Shown: positions 32,521 through 43,584 of the stretch, in pieces
Numbering within the stretch: the first letter of the stretch is position 1
Layout: each line of letters opens with the position of its first letter
The notes under the pieces: generated by a model
What the model saw: only the letters and a program-made list of their open reading frames with translations
What the model was told of the DNA's origin: nothing
Databases searched by the model: none
Position numbers and translations under genes: made by a program
Source: Diadophis punctatus similis
Taxonomy: Eukaryota; Chordata; Lepidosauria; Squamata; Dipsadidae
Assembly: GCA_023053685.1 (NCBI GenBank)
Contig: JALIGW010000130.1
Location: 60,001-124,000, forward strand
Direction of reading: 5' to 3'
DNA length: 64,000 nt

Positions 32521-33643
32521 TTGTGTAGTGGGCTTCAGTAGGCAAGAACAGACCATCATAGATACAACAGCATTTATTGATTCAAAACTGGAACTGTGGA
32601 ACAACAGGCAAATCCCTGTAATTTATACTCTGGGCCCACAGGGCCTTTAACCAATCACAATCCTTGAAAAAGCCCGCCCAAATATGAATGTTCTAAGTTT
32701 CCCTCCAAAACAGGTGCAGTTAACAGTTAGGGTAAAGTGACCAGATTTTTTTTTTTAAGCGGGACGGTGGGGCGGGCCCGCCTGGGCGCCGCCATTTGAG
32801 TTTTGCCCTCTGCGCATGCGCAGAACACCGCGCATGCGCAGAGGGCAAAACACAGCAAATGTCGGCGTCCAGGTGGGGGGGGGGAGGCGGGAGGCCTTTC
32901 CTCGCCTCCCGCCTCCCCTTCGGGAGCCGGCAGCCCTTCGGGAGCCCGCCTCCCCTTCAGGAGGCCTTTCCTCGCCTCCCGCCTCCCCTTCGCGAGCTGC
33001 CCTGGGGCCGGGCTGGCAAGCGACGAACGGGAGGCGGGAGACGGGGAAAGGAGGCAGCCGGCAGCTTACCTGTTGCGAGCTCCAGGCATCCAAGCGCCGC
33101 GGTCTCTTGGTCGCCCGCCCGGCCCCAGGGCAACGGCGGCAGCGAGGCGAAGGGGGGAAGGAAGGGGAGGGGGATGAGGAAGGGCTGTTTGCGCCGCCGG
33201 AGGGGCTGCTCGTGAGCTCAAACCGACGACGGCAGCGGTGACGGCTCCTCGTCCCTCACCCCTCCACCCGCATCCCAACAGCAGCGGCGCCTCCGAGGGC
33301 GGGGCTAGGAATGGGGCGGGGGAAGGAGAGGAGGAGCAGCCCCCCTTCCCCCTCTCCCCAGCAGGCAGCCGCCTCGCTGAAATTCCGCTTTGCCCGACTT
33401 CCTTCCGGTACCTCTCTTTTGTGCTTCCCGGCTAAGGTGACCAGACATCCCGCTGTTTTGGCATTCTTTCCAAAAAAGCGGAACTTTTTGGAAAGAATGC
33501 GGGACGCGGGACACACGCTTGAAAAGCGTGTCTGTCCCGCCAAAAGTGGGACGTCTGGTCACCTTTAGTTAGGGTCATCTAAAGGTTAGTTTCACTTTAG
33601 CAGGGCTTAACACAACTATATATATATACAATACATAACACCA
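32521..33643 (-). mobile_element. Possible LTR (minus), split by hAT
   Basis: The minus strand runs from TGTTATGTATTG (33643) to CCCACTACA (32521) with an AATAAATGCTGTT signal near the end, LTR-like. No target duplication confirmed; internal genes are absent. Confidence 0.35.
32733..33566. mobile_element. hAT-like element with CpG-rich interior
   Basis: Ends TAAAGTGACCAGA and TCTGGTCACCTTT. Perfect 8-bp duplication AGTTAGGG (32725-32732, 33567-33574). A second TIR-like GGTGACCAGACATCCCG occurs at 33436. The interior (32760-33420) is very GC- and CpG-rich and unlike the ends. Confidence 0.82.
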
Positions 33644-33787
33644 CTCCTCGCCCAGCTCCTTCGGCGTTTCAGAGTCGCTTTGCAGCCTGCTATCAACCCG
33701 GAAGTTGGCCTAACTATGGCCATTTTCTCCTTATAGCTTTCCTCTAGGAAGGTTTCTCTCGACACTGCTTCAGGGCTGACACAGGGA

Positions 33788-33788
33788 G

Positions 33789-33842
<54 letters not shown>
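33788..33842 (+). repeat. (GT)n microsatellite
   Basis: About 27 GT units. Confidence 0.95.
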
Positions 33843-33846
<4 letters not shown>

Positions 33847-33869
33847 ATAGCTGGGATTTGTAGCCTAAA

Positions 33870-34113
33870 TAAAATTCTTTCCCCTGGGAATCAAGAACGT
33901 TTGTGGAGGCTGAGGTCACCTAGCAACTGGACCAAGTGACAAATGGGAAGCGACAAAGTTTTACTTTTAATTGGGTGTAAAACTGGCGGGAACTTAGAGC
34001 CGGTTTCCCACCAAGTCTGTGCCAATTTGATATGTCCCAGTAAAATGTTCTTTGAGGAATATGCCTGCTTCGGAGTTCTTATTGAAGGGGATGTATTACT
34101 TGGAACCTTGACA
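33870..34113 (+). mobile_element. LTR 3' fragment
   Basis: Ends in CTTCGGAGTTCTTATT then TTACTTGGAACCTTGACA, matching the end of the solo LTR at 43585-44207. The 5' part was not identified. Confidence 0.65.
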
Positions 34114-34179
34114 CCCTGCATTGTATGAATTGGAGGAAGGGGAGCCTGGAAGGATTTTATTCTCGGGGCCCCACATATC

Positions 34180-34560
34180 AGAAAGTTGCAGGGATTGGGT
34201 TTGTCTAGGCTGGTGAAAAGCAGGGCCAAGGGTGACGTGATAGCAGTGTTCCAAGATTTGAGGGGCTGCCACAAAGAAGAGGGGGGATCAAGCTATTCTC
34301 CAAAGCACCTGAAGGCAGGACAAGAAGCAACAGATGGAGACTAACCAAGGAGAGAAGCAACCTGGAACGAAGGAGAAATTTCCTTTAAAAAGGCGAACAG
34401 TTAATCAGTGGAACGACTTGCCTCCAGAAGTTGTGGGTGCTTCAACACTGGAGGTTTTTAAGAAGAGATTGGACAACAATTTGTCTGCAGGGTTTCCTGC
34501 CTGAGCAGGGGGTTGGGCTAGAAGACCTCCGAGGTCCCTTCCAACTCTATTCCGATTGAT
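34180..34560 (+). mobile_element. CR1 LINE 3' end
   Basis: ORF2 tail and 3' end (GGTTGGGCTAGAAGACCTCC). Contains small indels that break the frame. Confidence 0.9.
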
Positions 34561-34974
34561 TGTGTGTACCACGTTGTAAACATTATCTGCTGGTTGTCTA
34601 TTGTCAACGGGTCCTCCATTTCTCCAAAAGCTGCAGCTGGTCGCTATCCTCTTTTACTGATACCCTGGCCTTGAGTGCCTTCTCGACCTGCTTGGTCTTG
34701 GGTGAAGAAGCGATTTTGCTCCACCGATGCATTCTTTCTAGCATTGCAAATGATGTTCTGGCAGACTATTTATATTGCAAAAGAGCGCTATCCACGGGCA
34801 ATGCTTAGACATAAAGTCTCACCTATTTTTCTCCTTCCCCCCCCCTCCGATCAAGTATAAAAACATGTTCATTTTACAGTCTCCTTTTTATCTCCTTTTG
34901 CAATGGGCACATAGAAATTGAATTCATTTTTCTAGGCCATCATGCTTGCAAATTCAAGAGATGGCTCAGCCACT
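34561..34974. other. Unique-looking sequence
   Basis: No repeat recognised. ATTGCAAATGATG and TATTGCAAAAG near 34740-34790 resemble octamer/POU sites. Confidence 0.45.
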
Positions 34975-35365
34975 ACCTCCTTTCCTTTCCTTTCCTTTCC
35001 TTTCCTTTCCTTTCCTTTCCTTTCCTTTCCTTTCCTTTCCTTTCCTTTCCTTTCCTTTCCTTTCCTTTCCTTCCCTTCCCTTCCTTCCCCTCCTCTCTTC
35101 CCCTTCCTTCCTTCCTTCCTTCCTTCCTTCCTTCCTTCCTTCCTTCCTTCCTTCCTTCCTTCCTTCCTTCCTTCCTTCCTCATTTCCTCCCTTCCTTCTC
35201 CTCCCTCCCTCCCTTCCTCTTTCTAATTCCTTCTTTCCTTCCATTTCCTCACTTCCTTCTCCTCCCTCCCTCCCTCCTTCCACTTTCTAGTTCCTTCCTT
35301 CTTTCCTTCTTTCCTCTAATTCCGTTCCTTCCTCTATTTCCTCCCTCCCTCCCTCCCTTTAGTTC
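34975..35365 (+). repeat. (TTTCC)n then (TTCC)n tract
   Basis: About 20 TTTCC units (34978-35075) pass into TTCC repeats (35105-35180) and a degenerate CCTT tail. Confidence 0.95.
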
Positions 35366-35931
35366 TATCCAAGAACTACATGGTATTGAAAGAAAATTTT
35401 CACGATTCAGAGCTGAAACTAGGAAAACCCCTTCTGGGAGGGGTCGTTCCCTCTCAGAAAAGTTAAGATGGCAGCCCACGCCCCACCCCGCACTCCTGGA
35501 TGAAACTTCTGGAATCAGGGGTCTTCAGAAGGACCATCCCAACTGATTTAAATAACGGGGCTGGGTCACAGCAGGGAAGCGTCCTGCCGATAATCAAGCC
35601 ATTTTATCACCTCCATCTCTATTTCAAACTCTGTCTGGGAAGAGGCCGGAAACCAGAGTCTTGTAGCACTCCACTCATCAAAGAAGTGTTCAAGATTTGT
35701 ATCTTAGGATTGAACAAGAATACGTGGATCCTCCCATCCCTTCCCTCCAAGCTCTTCTTCCTCTTAATTATCATTTCTGTGCAGGGACTTACTGACCCGT
35801 GTGTGACCAAGATTTTGCACTTAAGCAAAAAAATAAGTTAACGAGTCCCGTCCTGAGCCGCAGGGAATGCTATTTCCCCCAGGTTTGCTATTTGCATTAA
35901 GTTCATTTTGTTCATGCTATATATATATGTA
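35366..35931. other. Unique-looking sequence
   Basis: No gene or recognised repeat. Confidence 0.5.
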
Positions 35932-36260
35932 TATGGCACTGGAAAAAGTGACTTAGGACTGTTTTTCACACTTATGACCGTTGCAGCATTCCCCATGGTC
36001 ACGTGATCAAAACTCGGATGCTTGGTAACTGACTCACATTTATGACGGTTGCAGTGTCATGTGATCACTTTTGGCAACCTTCTGACAAGCCAAGTCAACG
36101 GGGAAGTCAGATTCACTTAACGACCGAATTACTCACTGAAGGACTGCAACGATTCGCTTAACAACGGTGGCAAAACCGTTTGTAAAATGGAGCAAACCTC
36201 ACTTTACAACTGCCTGGCTAATTTTGGCCTCAATTGTGGTTGTAAGTCAAGGATTACCTG
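35932..36260 (+). mobile_element. Mariner-type MITE 1, left end missing
   Basis: Starts at GGCACTGGAAAAAGTG and ends AAGGATTACCTG followed by TA. Confidence 0.85.
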
Positions 36261-36269
36261 TAAGTTGCA

Positions 36270-36536
36270 CTAGGGTGGGTTCTAACTTACCTTGCTGTCG
36301 GTTTGCTTCCTCCCGTACTGCGTGGGAGCGCGCATCACATGCGCGTGGGCATGCACAGTGCTAAAAACTTGGGTTCTGTGCATGCACAGAAGCTAAAAAC
36401 AAGATGGCGGTGCTTACGGCGCTTCCGAGAGAGCCGGTTCAGGGGCGTGGCCAGCCGGCCATCGCTCCCCGTTCGGCAAGCGGGGGGGAATTCCCGCTAC
36501 CAGTTCTAAAGAACTAGTCCGAACCAGGAGGAATCC
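36270..36536. mobile_element. Diverged short hAT element
   Basis: GGGTGGGTTCTAACTTACC left end and ACCAGGAGGAATCCACTT right end resemble the 39986 and 6357 copies. Duplication not confirmed. Confidence 0.65.
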
Positions 36537-36891
36537 ACTTATGACATTGCAAAAGCTTCTCTGGAAGTATTCCTGTTTGTAGACCGAGATCGATTGCAAT
36601 CCAGCCACTCTTTCCCGAGGTCTCTAGCAGATGTTGTTAGATCAGCCCATCAGGAATGCAAGAAACCTTTTGACTTTCATCTAAACACTCCCAAAAGTAC
36701 AGTTCGACTTGTCCCATTGGGAGCAAAACGCAACCACTCCTGTTGTTGCTTCAACAAAATAGGATGCTTAACAGAAAACTACTGGGACAGAGATAAAATA
36801 TTGAGTTTCTAATGCTGGGGAACTCAGCCGTTGCACCAATGGAAGACTTAGCCCATGGCTCTCTGCATAGTACAGGTTTTCACCTGCAAGG

Positions 36892-36931
<40 letters not shown>

Positions 36932-37036
36932 GAGAACATTCAATACATAGGATTAAGTAGGTGAAGAACTGGCAGACAGGAGCATTTCTACAGAGGAAAG
37001 AATTAAGATGGCGCTGCATACGTTGATCGCTGCATG
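36537..37036. other. Unique-looking sequence with (GT)n
   Basis: (GT) array at 36894-36926. The remainder shows no gene or repeat. Confidence 0.5.
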
Positions 37037-37228
37037 ACAAGGTTCCTTCCTTCCTTCCTTCCTTCCTTCCTTCCTTCCTTCCTTCCTTCCTTCCTTCCTT
37101 CCTTCCTTCCTTCCTTCCTTCCTTCCTTCCTTCCTTCTTTCTCTCTCTCTCTTTCTTTCTTTCTCTTCCTTCCTTCCTTCTTTCTTTCCTTCCTTCCTTC
37201 CTTCCCTCCCTCCTTCCTTCTCCCTCCC

Positions 37229-37259
<31 letters not shown>

Positions 37260-37500
37260 CTCTCTCTCTCTCTTTCTTTCTCTTTCTCTCTCTCCTTCCT
37301 TCCTTCCTTCCTTCCTTCCTCTTTCTATCATTCCCTTCCTTCCTTCCTTCCTTCCTTCCTTCCTTCCTTCCTTCCTTCCTTCCTTCCTTCCTTCCTTCCT
37401 TCCTTCCTCCCACTCCCTCCCTTCTGCCTTTCTCTTTCTACAGTTTTCTTTCTTTTTTTCTTCCTTCCTTCCTTCCTCCCTCCCTCCCTTCCTTCCTTTA
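37037..37500 (+). repeat. (TTCC)n/(TTTC)n/(TC)n tract
   Basis: About 460 bases of pure pyrimidine repeats with interspersed TTTC and TC blocks. Long Lys/Glu/Arg/Gly or Ser/Phe/Leu/Pro frames are artefacts. Confidence 0.95.
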
Positions 37501-37684
37501 CTTAAAATGAAGGGAGACTTCATGCTAACCTCCTTCAGCTCCTGAAGAACAGTTGTGACATAAATCCAACACATGAATATTAAATAAGTTGAAAATCTTG
37601 ATTTTGGGAACTGACAGTATTGGAATAAGAGGCTCCCCCTTGTGGAAAAACACTGAACCTCAGAGGCAAGCTATGGTTCAGACA

Positions 37685-37875
37685 ATTTTTCTCAATCTTG
37701 GCAACTTTCAGATCTGTGAAAGCCCACATGTCTTAAATGTTGCCAATGTTGGGAAACATTACTGTAGACTAACATTTTTCCAACTTGGCAACTTTAAGAT
37801 ATGTGAACTTCAACTGCCAGAATCTGAGTGTTGAAGTTCACACAATTTAAATTTGCCACGTTTGAAAAGCAAAAT
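37685..37875. mobile_element. Decayed palindromic MITE fragments
   Basis: Arms like TTCTCAATCTTGGCAAC, GTGAACTTCAACTGCCAG and TTGAAGTTCACACAA relate to the 9418 and 60897 palindromic hAT MITEs. Probably two relics. Confidence 0.6.
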
Positions 37876-38002
37876 TCCTGGCTCAGGAATTAGTTTCCAA
37901 CCCTCACAGGCTGTGTCTTCCTAAGTCCCTGCAATATGGTGCCTAGTAGTAGAATCATAGAACCATAAGACTGGAAGGGATCCCTAAAGTCTCCTAGTAG
38001 TC

Positions 38003-38300
38003 CAACGAAGAAGAGGGAGTCAAGCTATTCTCCAAAGCCCCTGAAGGCAGGACAAAAAGCAATGGGTGGAAACTAAACAAGGAGAGGAGCAACCTAGAAA
38101 TAAGGAGAAAATTCCTGACAGTTAGAACAATTAATCAGTTAAACAACTTGCCTCCAGAAGTTGTGAATGCTCCAACACTGGAGGTTTTTAAGAAGATGTT
38201 GGATAACCATTTGTCTGAAGTGGTGTAGGGTTTCCTGCCTAAGCAGGGGGTTGGACTAGAAGACCTCCAAGGTCCCTTCCAACTCTGTTATTCTGTTATT
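38003..38300 (+). mobile_element. CR1 LINE 3' end, plus strand
   Basis: AAGAAGAGGGAGTCAAGC to CCTTCCAACTCTGTTATTCT. It meets a minus-strand CR1 at about 38300. Confidence 0.9.
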
Positions 38301-38376
38301 TATATACACCATCTAATCTTTTCTTGAAAACCACCAGTGATGGAGTACTCCAGGAGACAAGCTGTTCCATTGATTA

Positions 38377-38850
38377 CCGTATTTTTGGAGTACAAGATGC
38401 ACCTTTTTCCTCCCTAAAAGCGGCTGAAAATTTGGGTGCGTCTTATACTCTGAATGTAGCTTTTTCGGAGCTTTTTTCCAGACCTAACTAGGTGCTAACG
38501 ATCTTCCCAGCTCTTACCTTGCAGGCTTTTTCATTGTTACTCTCTCTGAAGAATGTTTTTCCAGCCCTAAGTCTTTGCAGGGTTTTTTTCATTGCTCTAC
38601 TTGCTCCGAATAAGTTTTTTTCTAGCCCTAACCAGGTGCTAACGATCTTCCCAGCTCTTACCTTGCAAGCTTTTTCATTGTTACTCTCTCCGAAGAAGGT
38701 TTTTTTAAGTCCTAACCAGGGGATAAAATAATGTGCTGAAGCTGACCAGACTAAGGACGCTAGCCAGATGAATACCTGGTAGGCAGATTTCCCCCCCCCT
38801 CATTTTCTTCCCCAAAAACTAAGGTGCGTCTTATACTCCGAAAAATACGG
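38377..38850. mobile_element. Mariner-type element 2
   Basis: Ends CCGTATTTTTGGAGTA and the complement, TA duplicated within CR1. Interior with repeated CTAACCAGGTGCTAACGATC blocks. Confidence 0.92.
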
Positions 38851-39057
38851 TAATTGTTCTTACTGTCAGGAAATTCCTCCTTAGTTCCAGGTTGGATCTC
38901 AGTCTGAAAAGCTTCCAGCTGTTCCTTCGGGTCCTGCCTTCAGGTGCTTTGGAGAATAAATTGACCCCCTCTTTTCTGTGGCAGCCCTTCAAGTGTTAGG
39001 AGATTGCTATCATGTCACCCCTGGTCTTTGTCTTTATTAAACCACACACATCTAATT

Positions 39058-39665
39058 CAGCGGCGGGTTCCTCCCTTACTGGTGCTGGTGCGCTGCTCCC
39101 TTACTGGTGCTCTCCACGCTTTGGGGGCACGCGCGCTCGCTATGCGTGCGTGCCCCCTCACACGGTTTTGCTTCTGCACATGCGCAGAAGCAAAATCTCA
39201 CCAAAGTCTCTCTCGTGCATGCGTCCCCTTGTGAGATTTCGGCACGATTTTGCTTCCGCGCATGCACGGAAGAAAAATCGTGCTGAAATCTCACAAGGGG
39301 ATGCACGCACACGAGATTTCGGCACGATTTTGCTTCTGCGCATGCACAGAAGCAAAATCTCACCAAAATCTCTCTCTCTCGCGCGTCCCCTCATGAGATT
39401 TTGGCATGATTTTGCTTCCGTGCATGCGCAGAAGCAAAATCTCGCCAAAATCTCACACGTGCACACGTCCCCTTGCAAGATTTCGACGTGATTTTGCTTC
39501 CACGCATGCACAGAAGTAAAATTGGCCAAAAATTGACGTAAAAAAATGGCGACGCGCTCGGTGGACCGGCAGAGAGGGCTCCGGAGCTGTCGCGCGCAAA
39601 TTGCGCAATCGGCCGCTCCCTACCGGAGCTGTGTACAGGGCAGCTCCGGCAGGAACCCACCTCTG
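39058..39665. mobile_element. hAT element with internal hairpin repeats
   Basis: Ends CAGCGGCGGGTTCC and GGAACCCACCTCTG. Perfect duplication ATCTAATT (39050-39057, 39666-39673). The interior alternates GATTTTGCTTC and GAAGCAAAATC around GCGCATGC, about five times. Confidence 0.92.
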
Positions 39666-39985
39666 ATCTAATTCCCTCTCTTGTTCATTGTAGGATTTAG
39701 CCTCCAGATCCTTGATCATCTTTGCTGCTCTTCTCAGCACTCTTTCAAGCATCTTCTTTTGTATCAGTGGTTGTAGAAAGTTACTACCCACCCCTCTCCT
39801 AGAAGAATGAAATATTTTGAGAAATATTAAAAAGGCAGAATATTATATTTCCCTAAAGAAGAAATACATGCTCTTGGAGACAGAAAGCAGTCCCCAAGTC
39901 TTTCTTAATAGCTCTCAGCAGATATTTTGTGCCCGTTGAGAAAGATTGGGCCAGCCTATCTACAAAACAAAAGACCTTCAGCTTC

Positions 39986-40216
39986 AGGGGTGGGTTCTGG
40001 ATTCTGCTACTGCCCGTTCGCTCAGAGACGCAACGCGCGGGCGCGTGGGTGTTGCACATGCATGCATAGTACTAAAAAACAAGATGGCGGCACCTATGAT
40101 GCCGCTGAGAGAACCGGCTCGGGGACGTGGCAGGCCTGGGTCACTGCCAGTTCTAGTGACCCAGGCCACGAAGTTACTAACGGTTCTATAGAACCGGTCC
40201 GAACCGGTAGGAATCC
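39986..40216. mobile_element. Short hAT element
   Basis: Ends TCAGGGGTGGGTTCTGG and GGAATCCACTTCTG. CTTCAGCT repeats on both sides. Interior with GCATGCAT and AAGATGGCGGC. Confidence 0.78.
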
Positions 40217-40345
40217 ACTTCTGCTTCAGCTCCAGGATGATGGGATTAAGATATGACCCTCCAGGACATAATAGGATTAACCCACTAGCAGCAGAGCTCA
40301 CCACATTGCACAATCTCCTAGGGAAATTGCATCATCATCAATGTA

Positions 40346-40430
40346 AATATACATTGCTTACTGGTGTAAACCGCTTAGAGAGTGCTTGCACTGTGAGGCG
40401 GTATATAAATGTCACTAATAAATAAATAAA
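40346..40430 (+). mobile_element. SINE/LINE tail fragment
   Basis: GTAAACCGCTTAGAGAGTGC and GAGGCGGTATATAAATGTC with an AATAAATAAA end, as in the 7823 SINE. Confidence 0.7.
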
Positions 40431-40531
40431 ATAAATCACCCTCCAGGCTTCAACCAAGCTTAACTCAAGCAAACTCCTAGGATTTGTACATGGCCCCATG
40501 GGAGTCTGACAATAGCCAATAGAATACATGG

Positions 40532-40739
40532 TGTTAAGTATTGAGACTGTATAGTTTACTCCCAGGTCCGCTATTCAAGCGGGAAAATGGAGACTGTTGA
40601 TTGGTTGAGCCATCTGACAGCTCCCTATAAAAGGGGAAGATGTCAGCCTGGCTAGTTGCTAGATCTTACTCAGTGTTACAATAAAGAGCTGTTTGTCTTA
40701 AGCCTGTCTCAAGCCTCTTCAGTCCCAAGACTCAATAAC
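40532..40739 (+). mobile_element. Gypsy-type 5' LTR
   Basis: Begins TGTTAAGTATTGAG and ends TCAATAAC. It contains a TATA box (TATAAAAGG near 40626) and an AATAAA signal (40680). A TGGCAACGAGGATGGG primer-site-like sequence follows at 40739. The LTR would drive transcription of the gag below. A related minus-strand LTR is at 43767. Confidence 0.82.
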
Positions 40740-40868
40740 TGGCAACGAGGATGGGATACTGAAGGAGGCTGAACCAAAGAGCTGAAAGAAGACGCCGAAG
40801 ATCCAGCCCAGCGGCAGAGAGAACGGCAGCCATTTTTGCACGGCAAAATTCAAACTGCATAGGCAGAA

Positions 40869-41318
40869 ATGTCAGCATTCCACCCGCTGATTCCCTTCGA
40901 TCCAGCGAAGGAGAACTGGGGGTCCTACATGACCCGTTTCAGATGCTTCCTAGAAGCAAGCGACCTCCTCGGTTTGGCAGATAACAGGAAAAGGGCGCTT
41001 TGCCTCAGCCACTGCGGCCATGAGGTTTTCGACACGGCTGAGTCCCTGTCAGAGCTGACGCCAGTAGAGATGATTCCATGGCAGACACTGCAGAACATGC
41101 TGCAGACACACTACGCTCCGGTGCCCTCCAAGGTGGTCAGACGGCATGAACTCCGACAACGACTACAGAAGGAGGGAGAGTCTATCAACCAATACCTAGC
41201 GGCACTGAGGAAGGCTGCGACACATTGTGAGTTTTGGGACTTGGACGATATAATATTGGACCAGCTAATCTGTGGGGTGCAAGACATTCGCTTAGAGCGA
41301 AGACTGCTTGCCAAATGT
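40869..41318 (+). pseudogene. Gypsy-type gag fragment
   Basis: From ATG 40869 the frame gives about 150 residues of retrotransposon Gag (MSAFHPLIPFDPAKENW, then HYAPVPSKVVRRHELRQRLQ and DQLICGVQDIRLERRLLAK). Gag of this type builds the cytoplasmic particle. After LLAK the sequence changes abruptly to unrelated DNA (about 41315), which leads into trinucleotide arrays; no zinc knuckle, protease or RT follows. The frame stays open only because the arrays have no stops. Confidence 0.85.
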
Positions 41319-41410
41319 TTCCAGTGTCTTTCTCCTGGCTTGGAATTGAACCACATGGATATTTTTTCCAACAGTGGTGACCAGAACTGGACACCACTTA
41401 GTAAAACCGA

Positions 41411-41468
<58 letters not shown>

Positions 41469-41540
41469 CTTCTTCTTCTTCTTCTTCTTCTTCTTCTTCT
41501 TCTTCTTCTTCTTCTTCTTCTTCTTCTTCTTCTTCTTCTT

Positions 41541-41571
<31 letters not shown>

Positions 41572-41604
41572 TTCTTCTTATTATTATTATTATTATTATT
41601 ATTA
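41411..41604 (+). repeat. (TTG)n(TTC)n(TTA)n compound array
   Basis: TTG about 19 units, TTC about 34 units, then TTA about 9 units. Confidence 0.95.
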
Positions 41605-41750
41605 TACAATTGTATCACAGCGGCCAGTTGTTTCGCCGGATTTGGCATTGATTACTAGTCGAGCCCCACCCAGGGGCCTAGGACGTCGTAATGTATTTTC
41701 GAAGTATATGTGCGGAACCGAGCAGTGCGGCTTTCTGCATTTGACAGTCA
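41605..41750 (+). other. 146-bp non-repetitive segment between arrays
   Basis: Contains CAGCGGCCAGTTGTTTCGCC and GGACGTCGTAATG. Possibly the 3' end of a retroelement whose TTA tail seeded the next array. Confidence 0.5.
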
Positions 41751-41976
<226 letters not shown>

Positions 41977-41984
41977 TGTGAGGT

Positions 41985-42490
41985 GCCATCATAGATACCA
42001 TCGCTCCATGGATCTCCTTGGCTTTTCACTGTTCATTTTCATTTTCTTCTTTGTGACTTTCTTATTGTTCTTTTATTTCCTTCGTTCAAACCTTGGCTCA
42101 AAACGCAGGTGCTGTCGATGGCCAGGGATTTTCTGCGACTATCAGCCCCCTTAAATTTCTGGAGACTATTTCCCCTGGTGTCTTCAGAGACACTTTGGGG
42201 AGAAATCCCCAGCTAAAACTCAAATTTGCATTTAAATGGAGTTTTTTTCCCCCTTCTCTTTTTTTTAATGAGCAAACCACACGGGAGTGGAAGACTATTA
42301 ATTTTATTTTATTTTATCCCTGGAGTGCGAGTGTTGTTCGGTGCTCTCTCACCTCAGTTTTTTTTCCAAACCCCTTTCAGGAAAGGTACCAGTTTACATG
42401 CTGGGATGGAGGGGGGGGGGGAGATTAAACCAACAACCTAGGAACATCAGAATAAAAGGACCAAGGACCCCTTATTTCAACCCAGAATGA
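41985..42490. other. Unique-looking sequence
   Basis: No gene or known repeat; a run of Gs at 42410-42420. Confidence 0.5.
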
Positions 42491-42739
42491 CAAATATGCT
42501 CCTTTATTGGAATAACAGAATAGCACGATAGCAGAACAACAGAGTTGGGAGGGACCTTGGAGGTCTTCTAGTCCAACCCCCTGTTCAGGCAGGAAACCTT
42601 ATATACCATTTCAGACAAGTGGCTGTCCAATCTCTTCTTAAAAACCTCCATTGTTGGAGCATTCACAACTTCTGGAGGCAAGTAGTTCCACTGGTTAATT
42701 GTTCTAATTGTCAGGAAATTTCTCCTTAGTTCTAGGTTG

Positions 42740-42748
42740 CTTCTCTCC

Positions 42749-42831
<83 letters not shown>

Positions 42832-43490
42832 TTTTATTATTAGGTTCTTCTATGCCGCCCTACTCCCTAAGGACTCAGGGCGGCGTACAACATTTTAAGA
42901 GAACACTAAACAATAAACTTATTTAAAAACAGTTTTAAAAAGTTAAAAAAAGACGTCCAACAACATACATACAGGGGGAGATCTTGGATATAAACTTGTC
43001 TCAGACTCCCGCCTGCAGGAAGAGCCATGTTTTAATGGCCTTTTGGAAGGCCAGCAAGGTGGGAATAATTCGGATCTCTGGGGGAAGTTGGTTCCAGAGC
43101 ATGCCCTCCCCCCACAGAGCAGGCCCTCCCACTAGGGCTCGCCAGCCAGCATTGTTTGGCTGACGGGACCCGGAGGAGACCCACTCTGTGGGACCTGACC
43201 GGTCGGAGGGAAGTATGAGGCAGAATGCGGTCCCGGAGGTAACCTGGTCCTAAGCCATGTAGGGCTTTAAAGATGATGATCAACACCTTGAATTGTACCC
43301 GGAGACCAATGGGCAGCCAATGCAGCTGGCGGAGTATGGGTGTTACGTGGGTGTATCTTGATACACCCACCACAGCACACGCAGCCGCATTTTGCACCAG
43401 CTGGAGTCTCCGAATACTCTTCAAGGGTAGCCCCATGTAGAGCACATTGCAGTAGTCCAATCGGGAGGTGACAAGGGCATGAGTGACCGT
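42740..43490 (-). mobile_element. L2 LINE 3' end with ORF2 C-terminus
   Basis: The minus strand reads LDYCN-like [57 protein letters not shown] and YLRDRI, the L2 ORF2 C-terminus, open for 142 codons with one shift near its end. The 3' hairpin-like GCCGCCCTGAGTCC and an (AAAT)n tail (42748-42835) follow. Inserted into CR1. Confidence 0.9.
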
Positions 43491-43584
43491 CCTTGATTGT
43501 TTTCTATCCGTTGCTTCTTGTCTTACCTTTTGGAGCTTTGGAAAATAGTTTGACCCCCCCCCCCTCTTTTTTTAGGAGCCCCTC

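Larger units (their letters stand above)
38300..39790 (-). mobile_element. CR1 fragment split by mariner and hAT
   Basis: Pieces at 38300-38376, 38853-39057 and 39666-39790. Removing the mariner and one TA restores GATTAATTGTTCT, the usual CR1 sequence. Confidence 0.88.

Noticed and set aside
31768..32541. Three long overlapping frames of repeated HSLPTPG or PFPPYSWGKD units
   Set aside because: Products of the 41-bp minisatellite read in different phases.
32796..33241. Several GC-rich frames of more than 120 codons
   Set aside because: All six frames are open through high GC, with no consistent start, domain or splice structure.
37003..37574. Lys/Glu/Arg/Gly-rich frames
   Set aside because: Translation of the TTCC tract on the minus strand.
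39004..39660. Overlapping frames rich in HARKQN or RRSKIS units
   Set aside because: Internal hairpin repeats of a non-coding hAT element.
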